A DNA stretch of 64,000 nt from Seminavis robusta (GCA_903772945.1 CAICTM010000341.1:1-64000); one strand, 5' to 3'. Shown: positions 10,671-23,900, numbered from the stretch's first letter. Notes: a model not told the origin generated them from the sequence alone. Numbers and translations: made by a program.

Positions 10671-13365
10671 ATGATACAAAGCAGTACCGACCAGCAGCTG
10701 CCATCGCAACAGCACGTACAACACGAAGAGGAGGTGGTCATGGACCCTCCAAGTTCTATTGACGTCCCTAGCCGGCAGGAAGACATGAGCTGCGTGTCTA
10801 GTGTTTCTACACGGCACTTTTATGAGGCTGAGCAATTTGCCCCAAGTGTGTACCCATCAGTTCAGAATTTACACGACTCTAACGATGTCGAGAACCCTAC
10901 GTTCGAGCCGGTCAACCAGCAGCCAAGAGGACCACCAACGACACCGACACCTTCTGTTTTGCCCCCACTCCCGGAAGAAGCCTTGCAAGACCCTGTCGAT
11001 ACATGTAGCAAGAGTACTGGTTTAATTGCAAGCACCCAAAAAATCGATGAACATCGAATCCTCAAGGAGCAAGCAAAAGCTAGCATACAAGATCTCTCCC
11101 CTGAGACTCCATCCATGGCAAGCTTGGAATCACGAATCAACCAGAAGACCCGAGTTCGACAAATTTCCTTTGAAAAAGGGGGAGATACCGGCATTGGCAT
11201 GGGTCCTGTGATCCAAAAAGATCAAAAGTTAGATGAGGTGGCCAGAAAGGTTGCTGATCAGAAAGCTCCCTTTGCCCCTGCTGACCGGCAAAATCTCCAT
11301 TCGACTCTCCAGAACCCACAGAGCAACCCAGCCATTTCAGAAATGGTGGCAATTGCAAGTGATGATGACATCACCTTACCATCACCAACTATTTGAGATT
11401 TGCCAATGCCTGGGGACATGTCATCCCCCCCAGTTACTACAAGAAATGTAGTGCGCGAGAGTATACCAGGAGCGCATGCTGTGCACCCATCCCAAACCAG
11501 GCAGCAAACAGCTCAGCCAAGCCATAGTAGCCGTCTGAACACTGATGCCGAGGATGAAGAAGCAGGAGGAGATATCCAACCACCTCCAGCCGTGTTACTG
11601 GCAGAGGCACGACCTGTTGCTGAGGATGACTTGCCTGTTGCTACTGCTGATAATGGGATCCAAAACAGTCAGAAGAGAATCAATTTGCGGTTTCATCTCT
11701 TGGGAAGCATATGCGTCCTTTTGGTTGTTGCGGGTATTCTTATGGGGGCTCTCTGTGGCACTGGGCACTGCAGTCAGAAGGTCTATGTGGATGGCAGCAG
11801 TACCATTGCACCCACCACAACAAGAGATGTCGTCGCAGCACCTGAAATTGAAACTGCCTTGAAAATTGTTTTGGGCAGGGACTATTTCGAACAGGTAGAA
11901 GAATCTGGAGATGATTTGGATGTTGACCTTGCTGAATTCTTGCTGGAAACTAGACTGAAGGCATTTGACTGGATTGTCAATCAGGATCCAGGGCAATTAA
12001 AGTATGATTCTTCCAATTTGGTCCAGCGGTTTCTTCTGGTGCTCTTGTGCTATCAGACCACAAGGCACAAACCATGGAAAGAATGCAACCCAGCAGCAGC
12101 TCTCCAAGGGAGTGCCGCAAACACCAATTTTTGCTACCAGCCACATTTGATCACTGGTAGAGTAACACTGCAAATATGGGGTGATCGGTGGCTTTCTGCC
12201 AGTCATGAATGCCAGTGGGCTGGAATTACCTGTGAAACTGTGCAATCGGAGGAGAGGACAGTGGTTGATATACAACTTCGTAAGTCTGGAGATCAAGGGT
12301 TGGCATGCATTGGATTGTATTTGTTTCTGACACTGTGGATACCTGGATTCTTCAGATTGGAATGATCTTAATGGTCCTCTTCCCTGGGAGATCACAAGAT
12401 TGCCACTGCTGAGGGTTTTACGGCTCAACAACAACATGCTCACTGGAGCACTGCCAACAAGACTCATTTCCAGAAAAGCAGGTTTTGCCCTGGATGCTCT
12501 TGATTTGTCCTGGAATGATTTTTCTGGCACTATTCCTGTAGAATGGGTAGCTGATTTTATGGAAGGAAATGGCAAGCTTACCGTTCTTCGTCTGCATCAA
12601 AACACATTGACCGGGAAGATTCCATCAGAATTATGTTTGCTTCCTGTGAAAGACCTCATGCTCTCAAGCAACAGTCTGACAGGTTCTATTCCACGAGAAA
12701 TCTTCAACACAAATACTCTACGAGTGCTCTATCTGGGTAAAAATGATGTAAGTCGCCCCTCTCTCTTTTTCTTGGTGCACCATAGTCCGCACATGCCCAA
12801 GCTTACCTTGTTTATCTTTGTGCATTACAAGCTCACGGGAACTTTGCCAAGTGAAATTGGGCTGCTCACCAATTTGGAATATCTGAACTTGAATCGCACA
12901 CAGATTTCTGGTACCTTGCCCTCAGAGATTGGCCTGTTAAACCAGTGTGAGGAGCTTGTACTCTCTAACACAAACATGCAAGGGACAATCCCTGAAGAAC
13001 TCTACACTGGACTTAATCCTGGGTATTTGTACTTGGACGGGTCCAGCTTTACTGGGACTATCAGTCCATCACTTGGCCTATTGACAAATCTTGAAGAGTT
13101 GCATGTCTCCAACAACCACTTCCATGGCACTGTTCCCAATGAGATTGAGGCATTGACACTACTGAGGGAACTTCTGGTGAATGGGAATGATCTATCTGGC
13201 ACAGTTCCAGTCTCTTTCTGCCATAATCGTTATGCTGGGGAAAGATCTTCCAAGGTTGTGGCTGACTGTTTGCCCAACCCAGAAACTCGAGTTACTACCA
13301 TCCAGTGTGCTTCTGATTGCTGCACCACTTGCTGTGATGAGACAGGAGTTTGCCTTGCAACTTGA
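10671..13365 (+). pseudogene. LRR3: LRR membrane protein gene with one in-frame TGA
   Basis: Model join(10671..12279, 12356..12747, 12832..13365) with the same splice sites and phases as its paralogues. Without the stop it would encode 891 residues. One TGA at 11394-11396 (codon 242) interrupts exon 1 in the cytosolic low-complexity part, just before the conserved block aligned to IQEMSKP; the frame is unchanged on both sides. Everything downstream is open: DDLPVATAD, transmembrane segment, pre-LRR domain, LRRs and the tail CASDCCTTCCDETGVC. An internal ATG at 11406 could give a protein of about 645 residues keeping membrane and LRR parts. Intron 2 (84 bases, no stop) could be retained in frame. 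Alternatives: recent pseudogene, N-terminally shortened gene, or an assembly error. Confidence 0.75.
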
Positions 13366-14293
13366 TTAAGGGTTATGTTCTGGTCGACCTGTAGCCGTCA
13401 CCGCCATCAATCCGTGTGCTATATATGTATTAACTATAGATAGTGTGTACGAGTACGGAAGGCTTTTGCTGGATGTTGTTCTGCTGGAAGCCAGGAAGGA
13501 CGGCGTCAATCGCAGGCTAAAAGTGGCCGAATTCAACACCACAGCATGCAGTGACGATCCACCACTTGCAAATTTTCGATGAAGCTTTGGTTCGTGGCCG
13601 TCCACAATGGACTCGACTCATGCATAGTGACGGCGCTGGGTTGCTAGCTCTAGCGTCCGGAGTAGAGCAGTATTCAAAGTATCTGATGACAAACTCAGAG
13701 TTCGGCAAGACATTAGAGATGCCTGTGTGCAGAACATTTGCCCCTGGCGATCATTGCATGGTGGGGGCTTGGGTTTCAAGGAGGCTGCCGAACTGGGTTG
13801 CCGCCAACGGCGACAGGACCGGCTGCGGGTGTGGGAGTGCGGTGTTTTCCTTAAGAGAGCCCTAGTTACCTTTGCACCCAGAGCCTGGGTCCATGGGCGT
13901 CGTCCTTTGTGCAGCTGGCTATGCCACGTAGCAATACCTATGAGAGCACCCGAGCCCAGCCCATGGTGGGGGGGGGGGATTTGTTGCCGAGGTCATGGGG
14001 AAATTGCGGAATGTTCATCGTCTGAAGAAAGACGACGATGAGGCAATCTCCACCTCGTTCACTACGGTACGAACGAAGCTGCTTCCGACGAGACGACCGA
14101 GACGGCCAAGAAGAGGAAGAAGCGGCCAGGAACAGTAGGAACAAAAAGTCAACAAGACAACCAATACAGTGGCTGGAAGCCCCAATTGACGAGCAGCGAA
14201 ACTGCGAGAGCGACACCGAACCGTCGGACAGTGAAATCATAGCTGCAGCTCGATGGTGATGTCTCTGTTTATTTACTCATTACAATAGCTACT
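13366..14293. other. Intergenic DNA downstream of LRR3
   Basis: About 0.9 kb, GC-richer than average, with short unrelated ORFs on both strands and a G9 run near 13970. No family 3' UTR blocks are seen here, unlike after LRR1 and LRR2, so the duplicated unit ends near the LRR3 stop. Confidence 0.5.
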
Positions 14294-14695
14294 TCAGTTT
14301 GTCCTGCCACGAAGTCCTCGAGTCTTTCTCACCTCATCGTCTGAAGGCTTTTGCTTTCCCGCACGTCTGTCGCCGTCGTTGTCGGCGGCGAATTCGTCTC
14401 CATCGCCTTCAGTCTCAACCAAGGTGGGCGCAACGGTCGCTACAGCATCTTCGAATACGTCCACATTCTCGGTGCTTGCCTGTGAATCGATGAAGCCTGT
14501 TGCCATGTCACAGAGAGTTTGAATGCCCACAAAGGTTTCGCCTGTTCCGCAGAGTACGTTGTCGAGTGATGCGCTGTCATCACTGCTGAAGCCTGTCCCG
14601 ACGAAGAGCTCGGCGAAGCCAAACCCATTGACTTCATTGGTCAAGAAGGACAAGGCTAAGAGAAAAATGAAAGTGAGATGCTTGGATACTGTCAT
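14294..14695 (-). CDS. Small secreted acidic protein
   Basis: Single-exon ORF of 133 residues from the ATG at 14695. The N-terminus MTVSKHLTFIFLLALSF, ending near TNEVNG, is a good signal peptide. The mature part has two Cys (in VLCGTG and TLCDMA), is acidic (EGDGDEFAADNDGD) and ends in a basic stretch (KTRGLRGRTN). The residue after the likely cleavage site is Phe (NG/FGF), so plastid targeting is a weak alternative, although the transit-like region is not Ser-rich or basic. No family recognised. Confidence 0.65.
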   Translation of the reverse strand: MTVSKHLTFIFLLALSFLTNEVNGFGFAELFVGTGFSSDDSASLDNVLCGTGETFVGIQTLCDMATGFIDSQASTENVDVFEDAVATVAPTLVETEGDGDEFAADNDGDRRAGKQKPSDDEVRKTRGLRGRTN

Positions 14696-15456
14696 TGTGT
14701 TTGGTTGGGAATTGCTCCGGTGGCGAGGAATTTGAATTCGATTTTTCGAGTTTGTGAGCCTGGGTAACGATGGTCTCTCGAGTCCTGCCCATTCACATGC
14801 GTCCGAGTTCCGTCATCCTTACGTCACCCTGGTGCGCCATTGAAACCTTCCCAACAGCATCCGTTCAGGGCCGTACTGGTACCGGTACCTGGTAGCTGTT
14901 CGTGGCATTGCCAACCTGACTGCCGTCAAAGTGCAAGCTCTAGCTATACAGTCACACACACCAGAGGTGCGCGAAGAATGCATGAGAAGGCTATTCTATT
15001 CGATTCATGCACTGGCGCTGCCGGGGACAATTTACATGACGAAGAACTACCGTACTACGGTATCGATCGGAATCTCGCCCCAAAATTGCCAGCCAGCGAA
15101 GCAGATCCTGGATTTTGCATCTGGGGGGAGTGTCCTTCCAAGCACGGCATGGGCTGCTGGATGAACAAGAAGGATATGCGCGTATCTTGCATAGTTTGGC
15201 CAGCCAGTGAGGTGCACGACCTCTTCGATCCACTTCGGAGAGACCATATCGTACCGTTCCGGTCTGGTCTGTCCAGGACAGCGGAGTTCCGATACGATGG
15301 TTTCACGACGGGAAACGATATATACGGGAGGACACATTCAAGTTTTTAACTTATGTTGCTTTTAGATGCAATATGCAAACGGTATCATCACATAACATGC
15401 ATTGACATTCATTGGAGACGATGAAATAAACCACCACCTTAGCTTGCGGCATGCCC
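14696..15456. other. Intergenic DNA
   Basis: A plus-strand ORF of 169 residues (14840-15349) and overlapping minus ORFs occur here, but none has a recognisable domain and they overlap antiparallel. I see nothing firm. Confidence 0.45.
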
Positions 15457-18400
15457 CTAGACCCATATCTCGTCAGTGATCTCTCCGGTCCTGACTCTCT
15501 CAGCCAATTCTCGGCGGCTGAACTGCTCTGTTTCCAAGTATTTCATCGTCTCTTTGTGCCTGAATTTCCTCCAGCGCTTGCCAATCCAATAGCAGACGTT
15601 GCCAACCTCTCCAACCGGGCCAACGATCGACAGCAGTGCCGGGAAGAAAGTCAAGGCGTAAAGGCATGACAAGATGATTGTAGCAAAGATGAAAGCCGCA
15701 AACTTGACAAAGAACAAGTTCGGGGCAAAGAACATGAAGAAGGTTGCCCCCAGGGTGGAGATTGCACCGCTCAAGACACTGACTGCCATCTCCTCCACCA
15801 TCTTGATGACACGCCCGCGACGGTCCTTGGCTCGACTCTCGGTGTAGGCTTCGGAAAGATGCACCGTGTAGTCGATAGACAACCCAATGACGACGACATA
15901 GTTAACAGCCTCAAGCACTCCAAGTTTCCAGCCCATGAGCACCGTGAACGCAAAGACATCCACAACAATGAAAAAGATCGTGCCCACGGAAAAGAACGCC
16001 ATGATGGGGTTACCTCCAACCAAAGACAAAATGATGAAACTTAGGATCATCGCCAATCCGATGGACCTGTACGTTTCTCCGATGAGAGTCTCGTTCAAAA
16101 AGTAGTAACTCCTGGAAGGAACCAATACAGAATGAAAATGATAAGTCGATTTGCATTGCAACGTCCTTGATGCACGCATGCACACGAGCCACTTACCAGA
16201 CACCATTCGAAGTCTGCATTGTGGCCTTCATTTCCTGTGGAGCGAATTTCCTCATTTGAATGGACCATTCATCCCACCTTTCATAGAGCTCCAGGCCGTC
16301 TTCGTAGTTTTGTTCAAAGGACTGGTCAAGAGTTCCAGTAGAGGACATGGCTAACAAGACGAGTCCTTCCGCCCTGCGGCAGCTAAAGTCCTTTTGCAAG
16401 ATTTTTTCAATGTGCTCGTCGTCGAGCTCGGGTTCCTCAGCGATGAAGATTTCCCTGAAGTACTTGTCGTAGTTTGTGAGTCGGGTGGTGGCATCCATAT
16501 TGGGGTCGGTCAAGAACTTTTCCAAGAGGCCAGCATAATGTTCTGACGGTACAGGGTAGGGTTCACAGCTATTACCGTTGGTGTCCCAGGTGACACAGTT
16601 GGGCCGAGCGGCTGTTTCGTTATGGCAAGGCAATCCGCGCTCTGTCAGTCTGTTGCAACCTGCATCGGTCAATAGCCAATCCCTCATGCCCTGATGAGGA
16701 CAGGAGACAAGGGAATAGTACCACTGGTCCGTGTACGGGACTCGGTCAGTCAAGATCTTCCTCTGGCGGGGTCCATACTTTCCCTCGATACCAAAGTCAG
16801 TCGACGCGCCGTGGAATTCCGTAACATTGCCCCAAAACATGTCTACGTTTGTTCGTTTGTGAGGTGAGAAAAGAGATGAGCAAGTATGAAGGAGCAAGCA
16901 AGCGAGTTCACGTACCTTGGCAAGTCTTCAATGCCCAAACCTGAGCTTCCGGAGTGGTGGGATTGTACGTGCTGCAATCAACGTAGTTGGCTCGACCATA
17001 ATCGGTTGTGTTGGTATCACTTGTTCCGGTGCGGTCGATCGGTTCATCTGGGTTGATACCCGAAATCCTATGGAAGGACGGAAGGAATATCGAGAGTGAG
17101 CCAACCGCATGTCCCAGAACCATTTGTATGGTAGACGTTTTAGACAGGATGCACGGGACTTACCAGTAGCTGTTGATTGCTTGTGGGTTTCCAGAGCGGG
17201 CAAAGTACTTGAGAAGAATATCGGTGTACTGGGAATACACATTGTCGCTTGGCAACGTATTGGGAGCCGATTCGTCGGGTTCCTGCGATGAATGAATGAA
17301 TGAATGAATGAATGAATGAATGAATGAGAGAGGTCGATAAAGTTAGAAACATCATGGATGCGCTGGCCTGGCAATAATAGATTGCTCGTCCTTTCTCGAC
17401 TACCGTACTCACCAATCTGGCTGCAATAATCATGGCACCGACAAAGACCCCGATAAAAAGGAGGACAATGGGGAAGCGTAATTTGATGATGATCGGAGCC
17501 CAAGTGTCACGAAAGAATGTCACCAATCTGGATTCGGAGACATGATGCTCATCGGGTTGTTCTTCTTCCTGGGTGTTGGTGTCCTCCGCAGTCGTCGTCT
17601 CGTTGCTCGCTGTCTTGACTTCCTCCGATTCTTCTTCTTCTTCTTCTTCCTGATCACTCTTCTTGTCGGTGGCCGTCACGGTTGGATCCACTTCCTTACT
17701 GTCGTTGACCTTATTATTGTCTTGCTGATCTGTAGTTGTACTTTTCTGCGTCCCGGTGGATTGTTTGGCACTGCCCAATGCGGATGTAGTTTGAGCACTG
17801 GGATCGTAAACATCATCGGTCCACGGCCGTCCAAACTGACAGCAAAGGATACGCGACGGATGATCCCACCAATGGGTGCGAATGTGTTTGTAGTACATTC
17901 CAAATGCCGCGGGAAAGAACATGGTAATGGCACAAAAGTTGACGAGTACCAAAATGGCGGCAAAGAGTCCAAAACAGGAAACGGCCGGAAAGACACTCCC
18001 GACATTGGTGACAAAGGAAATAAAGGTAGTGGCGGATGTCGTAAACATGGCGCGACTGGCGACATTGAAGGTCTTTTGGAGTCGTTGATCGAATCGACGT
18101 TCGTCGGCTCGATGTTTCCATTGATCGCAAAAGACAAATAAATCGTCGACACCAATTCCCAAAATAATGTAGACGGCAATGAGATTGAGAACTCCGAGGT
18201 ATGTGACTTGAAAGACGTAGCGGTAGAGGATAAGTCCAGGAATGAAGCACAACATAATTTGCATGACTCCAATGAATCCAATAAAGAAGGAATCTTGCAT
18301 ATATATCAAATAGATCAAAACAAAGAGCAGCGATGCCGGAAAGAGTAGAAAGGATTGAATGGCCAAATACCCCGTTTCGGCATCCATCATGGCCCCTTCC

Positions 18401-19689
18401 GTGTCCGAAAAGTAGACTTCGACACCATCGAACCCGGCGTTTTTGAGGAATTCGTCGTATTCTTCCCACAACCAAGTTCCCGCATCGGCATATTGATCGA
18501 CGGTGGCTTGACTGGAACTGGAGTATCCATTGAGAGGCAATCCCATGTCGTAACTGGAAATGACCCCAATGGCTTTGGTACTGCCGAGTGTATAATCGGA
18601 ACTGACAACTTGATGAAAGATATTGGGCAATACGATTTGTTGTCCAACGGTTTGCACGGCGGCGGGAAAGGGCGTGAGATCATAGGTTTCAGTGGTGTAA
18701 TTGGACCAGAACTGGGCCACATCATCAATGTAATCTTGTGTGAGTGTGTATTCCTGTGGCACGACATCTTCGACGAGCAAATGATATCCGAGCCCGCTAT
18801 CGGGATCAAAAAAGAGAGGATCCATGTGATTCAAGACGGAATTGATGCGGGCACAGGAAACATGGTTGAATTCGGTAGCATTGGCGGATGCTTCGACGGC
18901 GCTGACAATTTCGATTGGATCTCGTGTGGTAAAGGCGGTGTAATTGGAGGGCACCAAATAGCAGTATTGCGACAATTGTTGTCTTGCCAAAAATTCTTGT
19001 TCAATTTGATGTATTTGAGTCAACTTGTCAGAAGTGAGAATGTTGGAAGTGCGATCGGTGGAAATGTAGAGAATATTGATGCGTTGTTGGGTGGCGCGTT
19101 GACAGTTGGTTCCGGGAGGCGGTCCTTGCACGAGTGTTCCATTGCGCGTCAAAATAGTGGGTGCTTCGTGCACACACTTGGAAGATCCATCGGCCGTGCT
19201 CTTGACGGTAGCAACGTAGTCGGCATCCCGTTGCGTGGCTGCGTAGGCATCTTCGCGTTGTTCGTTGATTTCACTGCGATCGTAGAACGGAACTCCAATG
19301 TCAAAGGCAATGGTGCCAAAGGCCACACTTAACAGAATCAGAGCGCCAAACGACAGAATCCACATTCCACACATGATGGCACAGCATTGCCGCGGGTGAC
19401 TGTGGATGCGACGAATGGGAAACCAAACTTCCACGTCTGCTCCGTCCTTGGCCATTAGAAACTCTTCATCTTCCAACAATAGGGCAATCGACTTGCGTTT
19501 CTTCTTTTGATTGCCATTGGCATTATTTGCGTCAGCCTGAGCGTCTGCCCGGGCCGCTTCTTCCAATTCCGTGGGAATCTCCAAGTCAAACGCCATCGAA
19601 CCAACTTGGATATTCGCAGAATGGCGGCGTTCTTTCTTCTTCCCCTTACTATTAGTAGTATTAGTAGTAGTAGGACCCAAAACCTTCAT
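15457..19689 (-). CDS. Patched/Dispatched-like RND membrane protein with sterol-sensing domain (5 exons)
   Basis: Model complement(join(15457..16111, 16197..16842, 16916..17067, 17164..17282, 17413..19689)), 1282 residues; all four introns are GT-AG and each join keeps frame (phases 0, 2, 1, 2). Layout: basic cytosolic N-terminus, first membrane helix about 110-135, a large loop, then a five-helix SSD-like block whose helix ends in GIGVDDLFVF (about 512), the first RND acidic pair. A long acidic linker (EEEEEEESEE) follows, then a helix at the end of exon 1, a second loop with several Cys (exons 2-4), and the second RND half with GLSIDYTVHL (about 1139). Members of this superfamily move sterols or lipids using ion gradients. 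The two-half layout and length fit Patched/Dispatched-type proteins; substrate unknown. Intron 1 holds an AATG microsatellite. Confidence 0.88.
17288..17326. repeat. AATG microsatellite in an intron
   Basis: About nine AATG units inside intron 1 of the RND gene. Unspliced, it reads as a repeated HSFI peptide, an artefact. Confidence 0.9.
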
Positions 19690-20791
19690 CTTCTTGAGTC
19701 TCTTCGTTCCTTTTTAATAGCGTAGCTTCAGGTTGGTTTTAATTAATCACAAGGTAGCTTCAGGGAAGTTTTTCGTTTTTCTTTGTGGCTGTGAAAGAAA
19801 ATTGTGATCGAGAAGAAGGGGTATCATAGAAGCGCGAAGCTTGTGCCACTTGTTTGCTCATTCATTCGTTGATACTTTAGATCCTGCTTTGCCCGGTATC
19901 TTTAGTGGACGCCTGCAGTCACACTCTGGCCGGATTCGCTGCAGCTTCATGATCCTTCGACGTAGTTGCGGGATCATACTTAGTGATAATAACTACGATT
20001 ATATGAATTCAAACATAGATTTCTCAAAATAATGCGTGAACATCGCGGAAGATTGCAGTGGGATCGAGGATGAAGGCTGCATGGCGACTTGAACCTGCAC
20101 TTTTGCATGCATGCACAGCAAGCGCTAAAACTAAAGCGTACGAGTAAGGGCAAAGAAAAACCAACGGAACCGGGCTCAGCAGCCAGCTGCTGTGGAGTGA
20201 CATTCAAAAGCTGCTTGGATCGGACAAAGAGCTTCAGCTGAGCGATGATGTCTCCCTCATCAGCACAAGCAAAGAAGACTTAGTCCTCTATTCCGTCACA
20301 GCAAGTTCTTGGCGACGGTACATGTATGTTGCGAACATGACAGCAAGCTAGTCATTTCCTTCAGTCAGACTCACTTTCCTGAAGTCGATCTAGCCGTTCA
20401 AGTTGGCTACCGTATGTTGCGAAGATGACAGCAAGTGTTTCCGCTTAGTTCCTCCTCCAGTCAGACTCTCCTGAAGTCGATCTAGCTAGCTAGCTAAGCA
20501 GCCACAACATGTACTAGTACCAGTACCGGTACGTAGACTAAATCGTACCGGTACCAGGTGCATTCCAATCAATTTAGGTAAAAGAAATAAACCATCAAAG
20601 CTGTCAATTGTCACCTTCCACACGTTGTTCTGGCGGCAGCAAACAACCTGTAATTGCGAACGCTCAGCTCAACACCCACATTGCTTTGACTACGACAACA
20701 ACAACAAGACCTTTTCAAAAGCACATTCACTATTTCCACAGAACAATACTCTAGTATTTTAATTATAAAATAAAAGCCAAGAAAGACGATA
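19690..20791. other. Intergenic DNA upstream of the RND gene
   Basis: Divergent region between the RND gene (minus) and a small plus-strand ORF. It contains the tandem duplication at 20324-20485 and several TACCGGTA, TAGCTAGC and GGTACC palindromes at 20480-20565. No other gene is visible. Confidence 0.5.
20324..20485. repeat. Imperfect tandem duplication, about 80-bp unit
   Basis: Unit 1 (20324-20393) and unit 2 (20412-20485) share GTATGTTGCGAA, ATGACAGCAAG, CAGTCAGACT and CCTGAAGTCGATCTAG in the same order. Confidence 0.8.
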
Positions 20792-20965
20792 ATGGAGCTT
20801 CATGCCAACTTTCACCCTGCGGATTCCGTGCATCAGGAGAACGTCGAGATTTCGGAAAATGCAATCTATTATTTGAGTTTCTTGGCATTCGGATCCATGA
20901 TGCTGTCCATCTACGTGTTCCTTCAAGTTGCCAAAGAAGAAAAAGAAAGACAAAAGAATCAATAG
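20792..20965 (+). CDS. Possible 57-residue single-pass membrane microprotein
   Basis: ATG to TAG, 57 residues, starting MELHANFHPADSVHQE. The middle (IYYLSFLAFGSMMLSIYVFL) is one hydrophobic helix of about 20 residues, followed by a strongly charged tail KEEKERQKNQ. An acidic N-terminus, one helix and a basic tail suggest a small single-pass protein of an internal membrane or a small subunit of a membrane complex. No family is recognised, and an upstream exon cannot be ruled out. A chance ORF would rarely have this ordered composition, but it is short. Confidence 0.45.
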   Translation: MELHANFHPADSVHQENVEISENAIYYLSFLAFGSMMLSIYVFLQVAKEEKERQKNQ

Positions 20966-23900
20966 AAGAAGCTACAGTGCTACTGGTACCTACTGCTGGC
21001 TAGGATACCATGAGAGACAAACTTGCTTCGTTACAAGAAAAAGGAGGGCAAGGTCCCTTGGAAGCAATAAGCCAGGATAAGCTTTCATTCACCCCGTTCT
21101 GACCATGTGCACCTGTTGAAAGAGCAGTCGCTTCCGTGTCTCAAAGTGACATGGGGTATTTAGGATTTATTACAGTCGTACAATGACTCGACTCGACTCT
21201 TGTTGTGTTCTTCGTTCTGTATTAATACTATGTTTGTGGTACCGATACCACCGGTACTGTACGGCATCGTACAACACCGATACCGGTCGGTACAACCCGT
21301 ACCCATCGTCCTCACAATTCCAACCAAAAAGAGCTTCGAGGGGAAATTACAATGATGTAGTACATGCACCTTTCCTTTGGCCAAGAGCAGACTAGTCATA
21401 GTCTTGAACGAAGATAACAACGATCCAAGCAATACTAATCTTGACTGTGAGTGCAACCATCATGAACCCGCAAAACACAGAGAGGATGCTACCATGACGA
21501 TTTCGGAAGCAATCGTCAACAGGCACTTGGCTTTGAAGCGCGCCGTGTTGGACAGAAATGACAAAGACTTGGAGGGTGTTTGTTGTGTTGAATGACAGTG
21601 CTACCGGTAGTATGTGCAGTCAACCCACCATTGCCACCATTCGCAATGGATTCTTTGCCTTGGCAGATTTGGGAGATGTCGCTTCTTCCAATTTGTTTTA
21701 GTGTCATAGCACGGCGTCGGCTCTTTGCAGAAGTGCTGGGATGTTACCCGTTCAAATGGAAACACTTTTTGACTTACAACAACACCGACTTGGTCGCCAG
21801 CATTCTATATTAAACTAACACTGCTTAAACATGCAACTCATGACACACAACATGAGAATCAATGTTCAGTTGGGATGTAAGAGGTCGAGAATGACAATGA
21901 CGAACGCCTGCAACGACCACCACCACTCGATTACGAGGGTCGACGAAGGTGAATCTTCACAGAGGATCTCAATGCAACCAAACATGATTGCAACGGAAGT
22001 ACTTGCTTTGGCACGATCTACCACCGGTGCCAAGTGTGCCTTTCTCTCAGGTCTCGGATGCAACCAATCTGTGGTCTCGGATGCAAGCGGCCAAACCTGT
22101 CATTGGCACTGTCCCCCCAGCGACTTCACAACGCACACACAAGCCTTTCCCAATTCAGTTGGCGAGCTACGGGCTGTGCTGCTGCACCTGGTTGCCCATG
22201 TGCAACCAAGATTGGAGGCAGTGAGTTATACTTGGACAAGTGGCTGGAGGATGCCAGCGATCTTATAGGCACTCACCGAAACTGGAAATAAGGAACGGTG
22301 GAAAAGTACAAAGTACATGCCTATACATGCCTGTAAAGCTGCAACTTTCGGAAAGAAAACTAAAACTGGACCACATGATAGAGGAAAGGGCAACCTTCTG
22401 ATAGTTTCGGTGAAGAAGAAGTCTCTCGCCAATGCACACACACAGGAACAAAGACTATCGGTGCAATCGGAGATAGGTTCTTCATGAGGTGGCGCTCAGG
22501 CAACACTTCAAGTCCTAGCAACTCTTGAAGCAAAGAAACGAGGATATAGAAGTAAAGAAACGAGGATATAGAGCTGGATGCAGAACATTGCCAGGACCTG
22601 TACCAGGTCAGTTGCTACGTTGCTACTATTGCTCGTACGTGCTTTTCAACGATGTGACTTGTAGGAAAGTTTCTATGGCTGGTTGAGATGATGCAGATGA
22701 TGCTATACATGTACTCCAGTATGAGAATGGGCTCAAGGGCCATCAATATCATGAAGTATTGATTGATAAAAGATGCAACGGGCTTTCTATATCCTTGGTT
22801 GTCTCGCATTACATCAAGGCATGATTGGGCACCTCGGACCTTCCCAGTGTACTGTTTTGGGGGCTATAGCATCTTCATCGTCACATCGATCGAGCCCAAC
22901 TGCAATATCCCATATTTTCTTTATGACCACACAGCCATACCACAGCGCCCCGTTTCATCGCCGCCCGACCGCCATTTTCAATGGAAACTTTGGACGCGTC
23001 TTGACAATGAGGTGGCAATAGTAAACGTGCACTGGTTAGAAACCTAAGCAAACGTGGCTTTAGCTCTGATGCATGAACTACATCGGAATCAGAATCATAC
23101 TTCATGTACAACACTTGGGAATTTGCTTGGAAAAGTTTTGGTTTGGGACGCTAATTTTGCGTCTAGCTAGCTAGCAGCCAGGCCAAGGTTTGGGCCATGG
23201 GCTGTCTTGGCTGGTTGATGGTTCAGGTCTTGGAGTACTAGCTAGTAGCAGAGTCGATATCATTCGATTCCCCGGGTGACTGGGTGCTGCTATAGCTACT
23301 TGCCGAATGTTGCCACAGCGGTACTAGCTAGCTAGTGCGACCAGGTCGTGAAGACACTTCCCTCGCTGCTTCGACCCGCCGACTGCCAATAGCGCAGCGC
23401 TAGAGAGGCGCTTGGGATCTTGGGATAGATACATGTAGACAGAAACGGTAGAAGGTAGAGGGAGAGACAGTACTAGTAGATAGATTGGCTGGCACTCCAG
23501 TAGCTCTTTAGAGCTCCCGGCTCCCGGCATGGTTGTGTCGCCCCCTTGCAACATCCGGGTAGCTGTTACCGTAGCGGTACAGTACTAGTACCGGTACAAT
23601 ATTAGTTAGAGAAGCAGTCGACTCAGGTAGAGTCATCCCTATATATAAGCATCCAAATGCAGTCATAGAAAGTATAAATCTGATTGCCCGCAGGTTCCCC
23701 ACGATCAATGGGAGCAGTCTTGTGTGTCTATTGGATTATTGATTGAAGTTACTTCTATTCTTTGCCATTCACCTGTACTCTTGGAGTATCAATAATGCTC
23801 TTTTACACTATTCTTCCATGAGAGCTCCATGAGTCATGACTAGCTCATGTCCTTATTTCCTTTGATCGATGGTCAACTTTTACGAGATAACAATCACAAA

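Noticed and set aside
14840-15349. 169-residue ORF between two minus-strand genes
   Set aside because: Overlaps several equally long antisense ORFs, has no family signal and starts with no clear context.
18355-19332. 325-residue plus-strand ORF
   Set aside because: Antisense shadow of the long first exon of the RND gene.
21831-22268. 145-residue ORF
   Set aside because: Three overlapping frames are open here and none shows a domain; composition is unconvincing.
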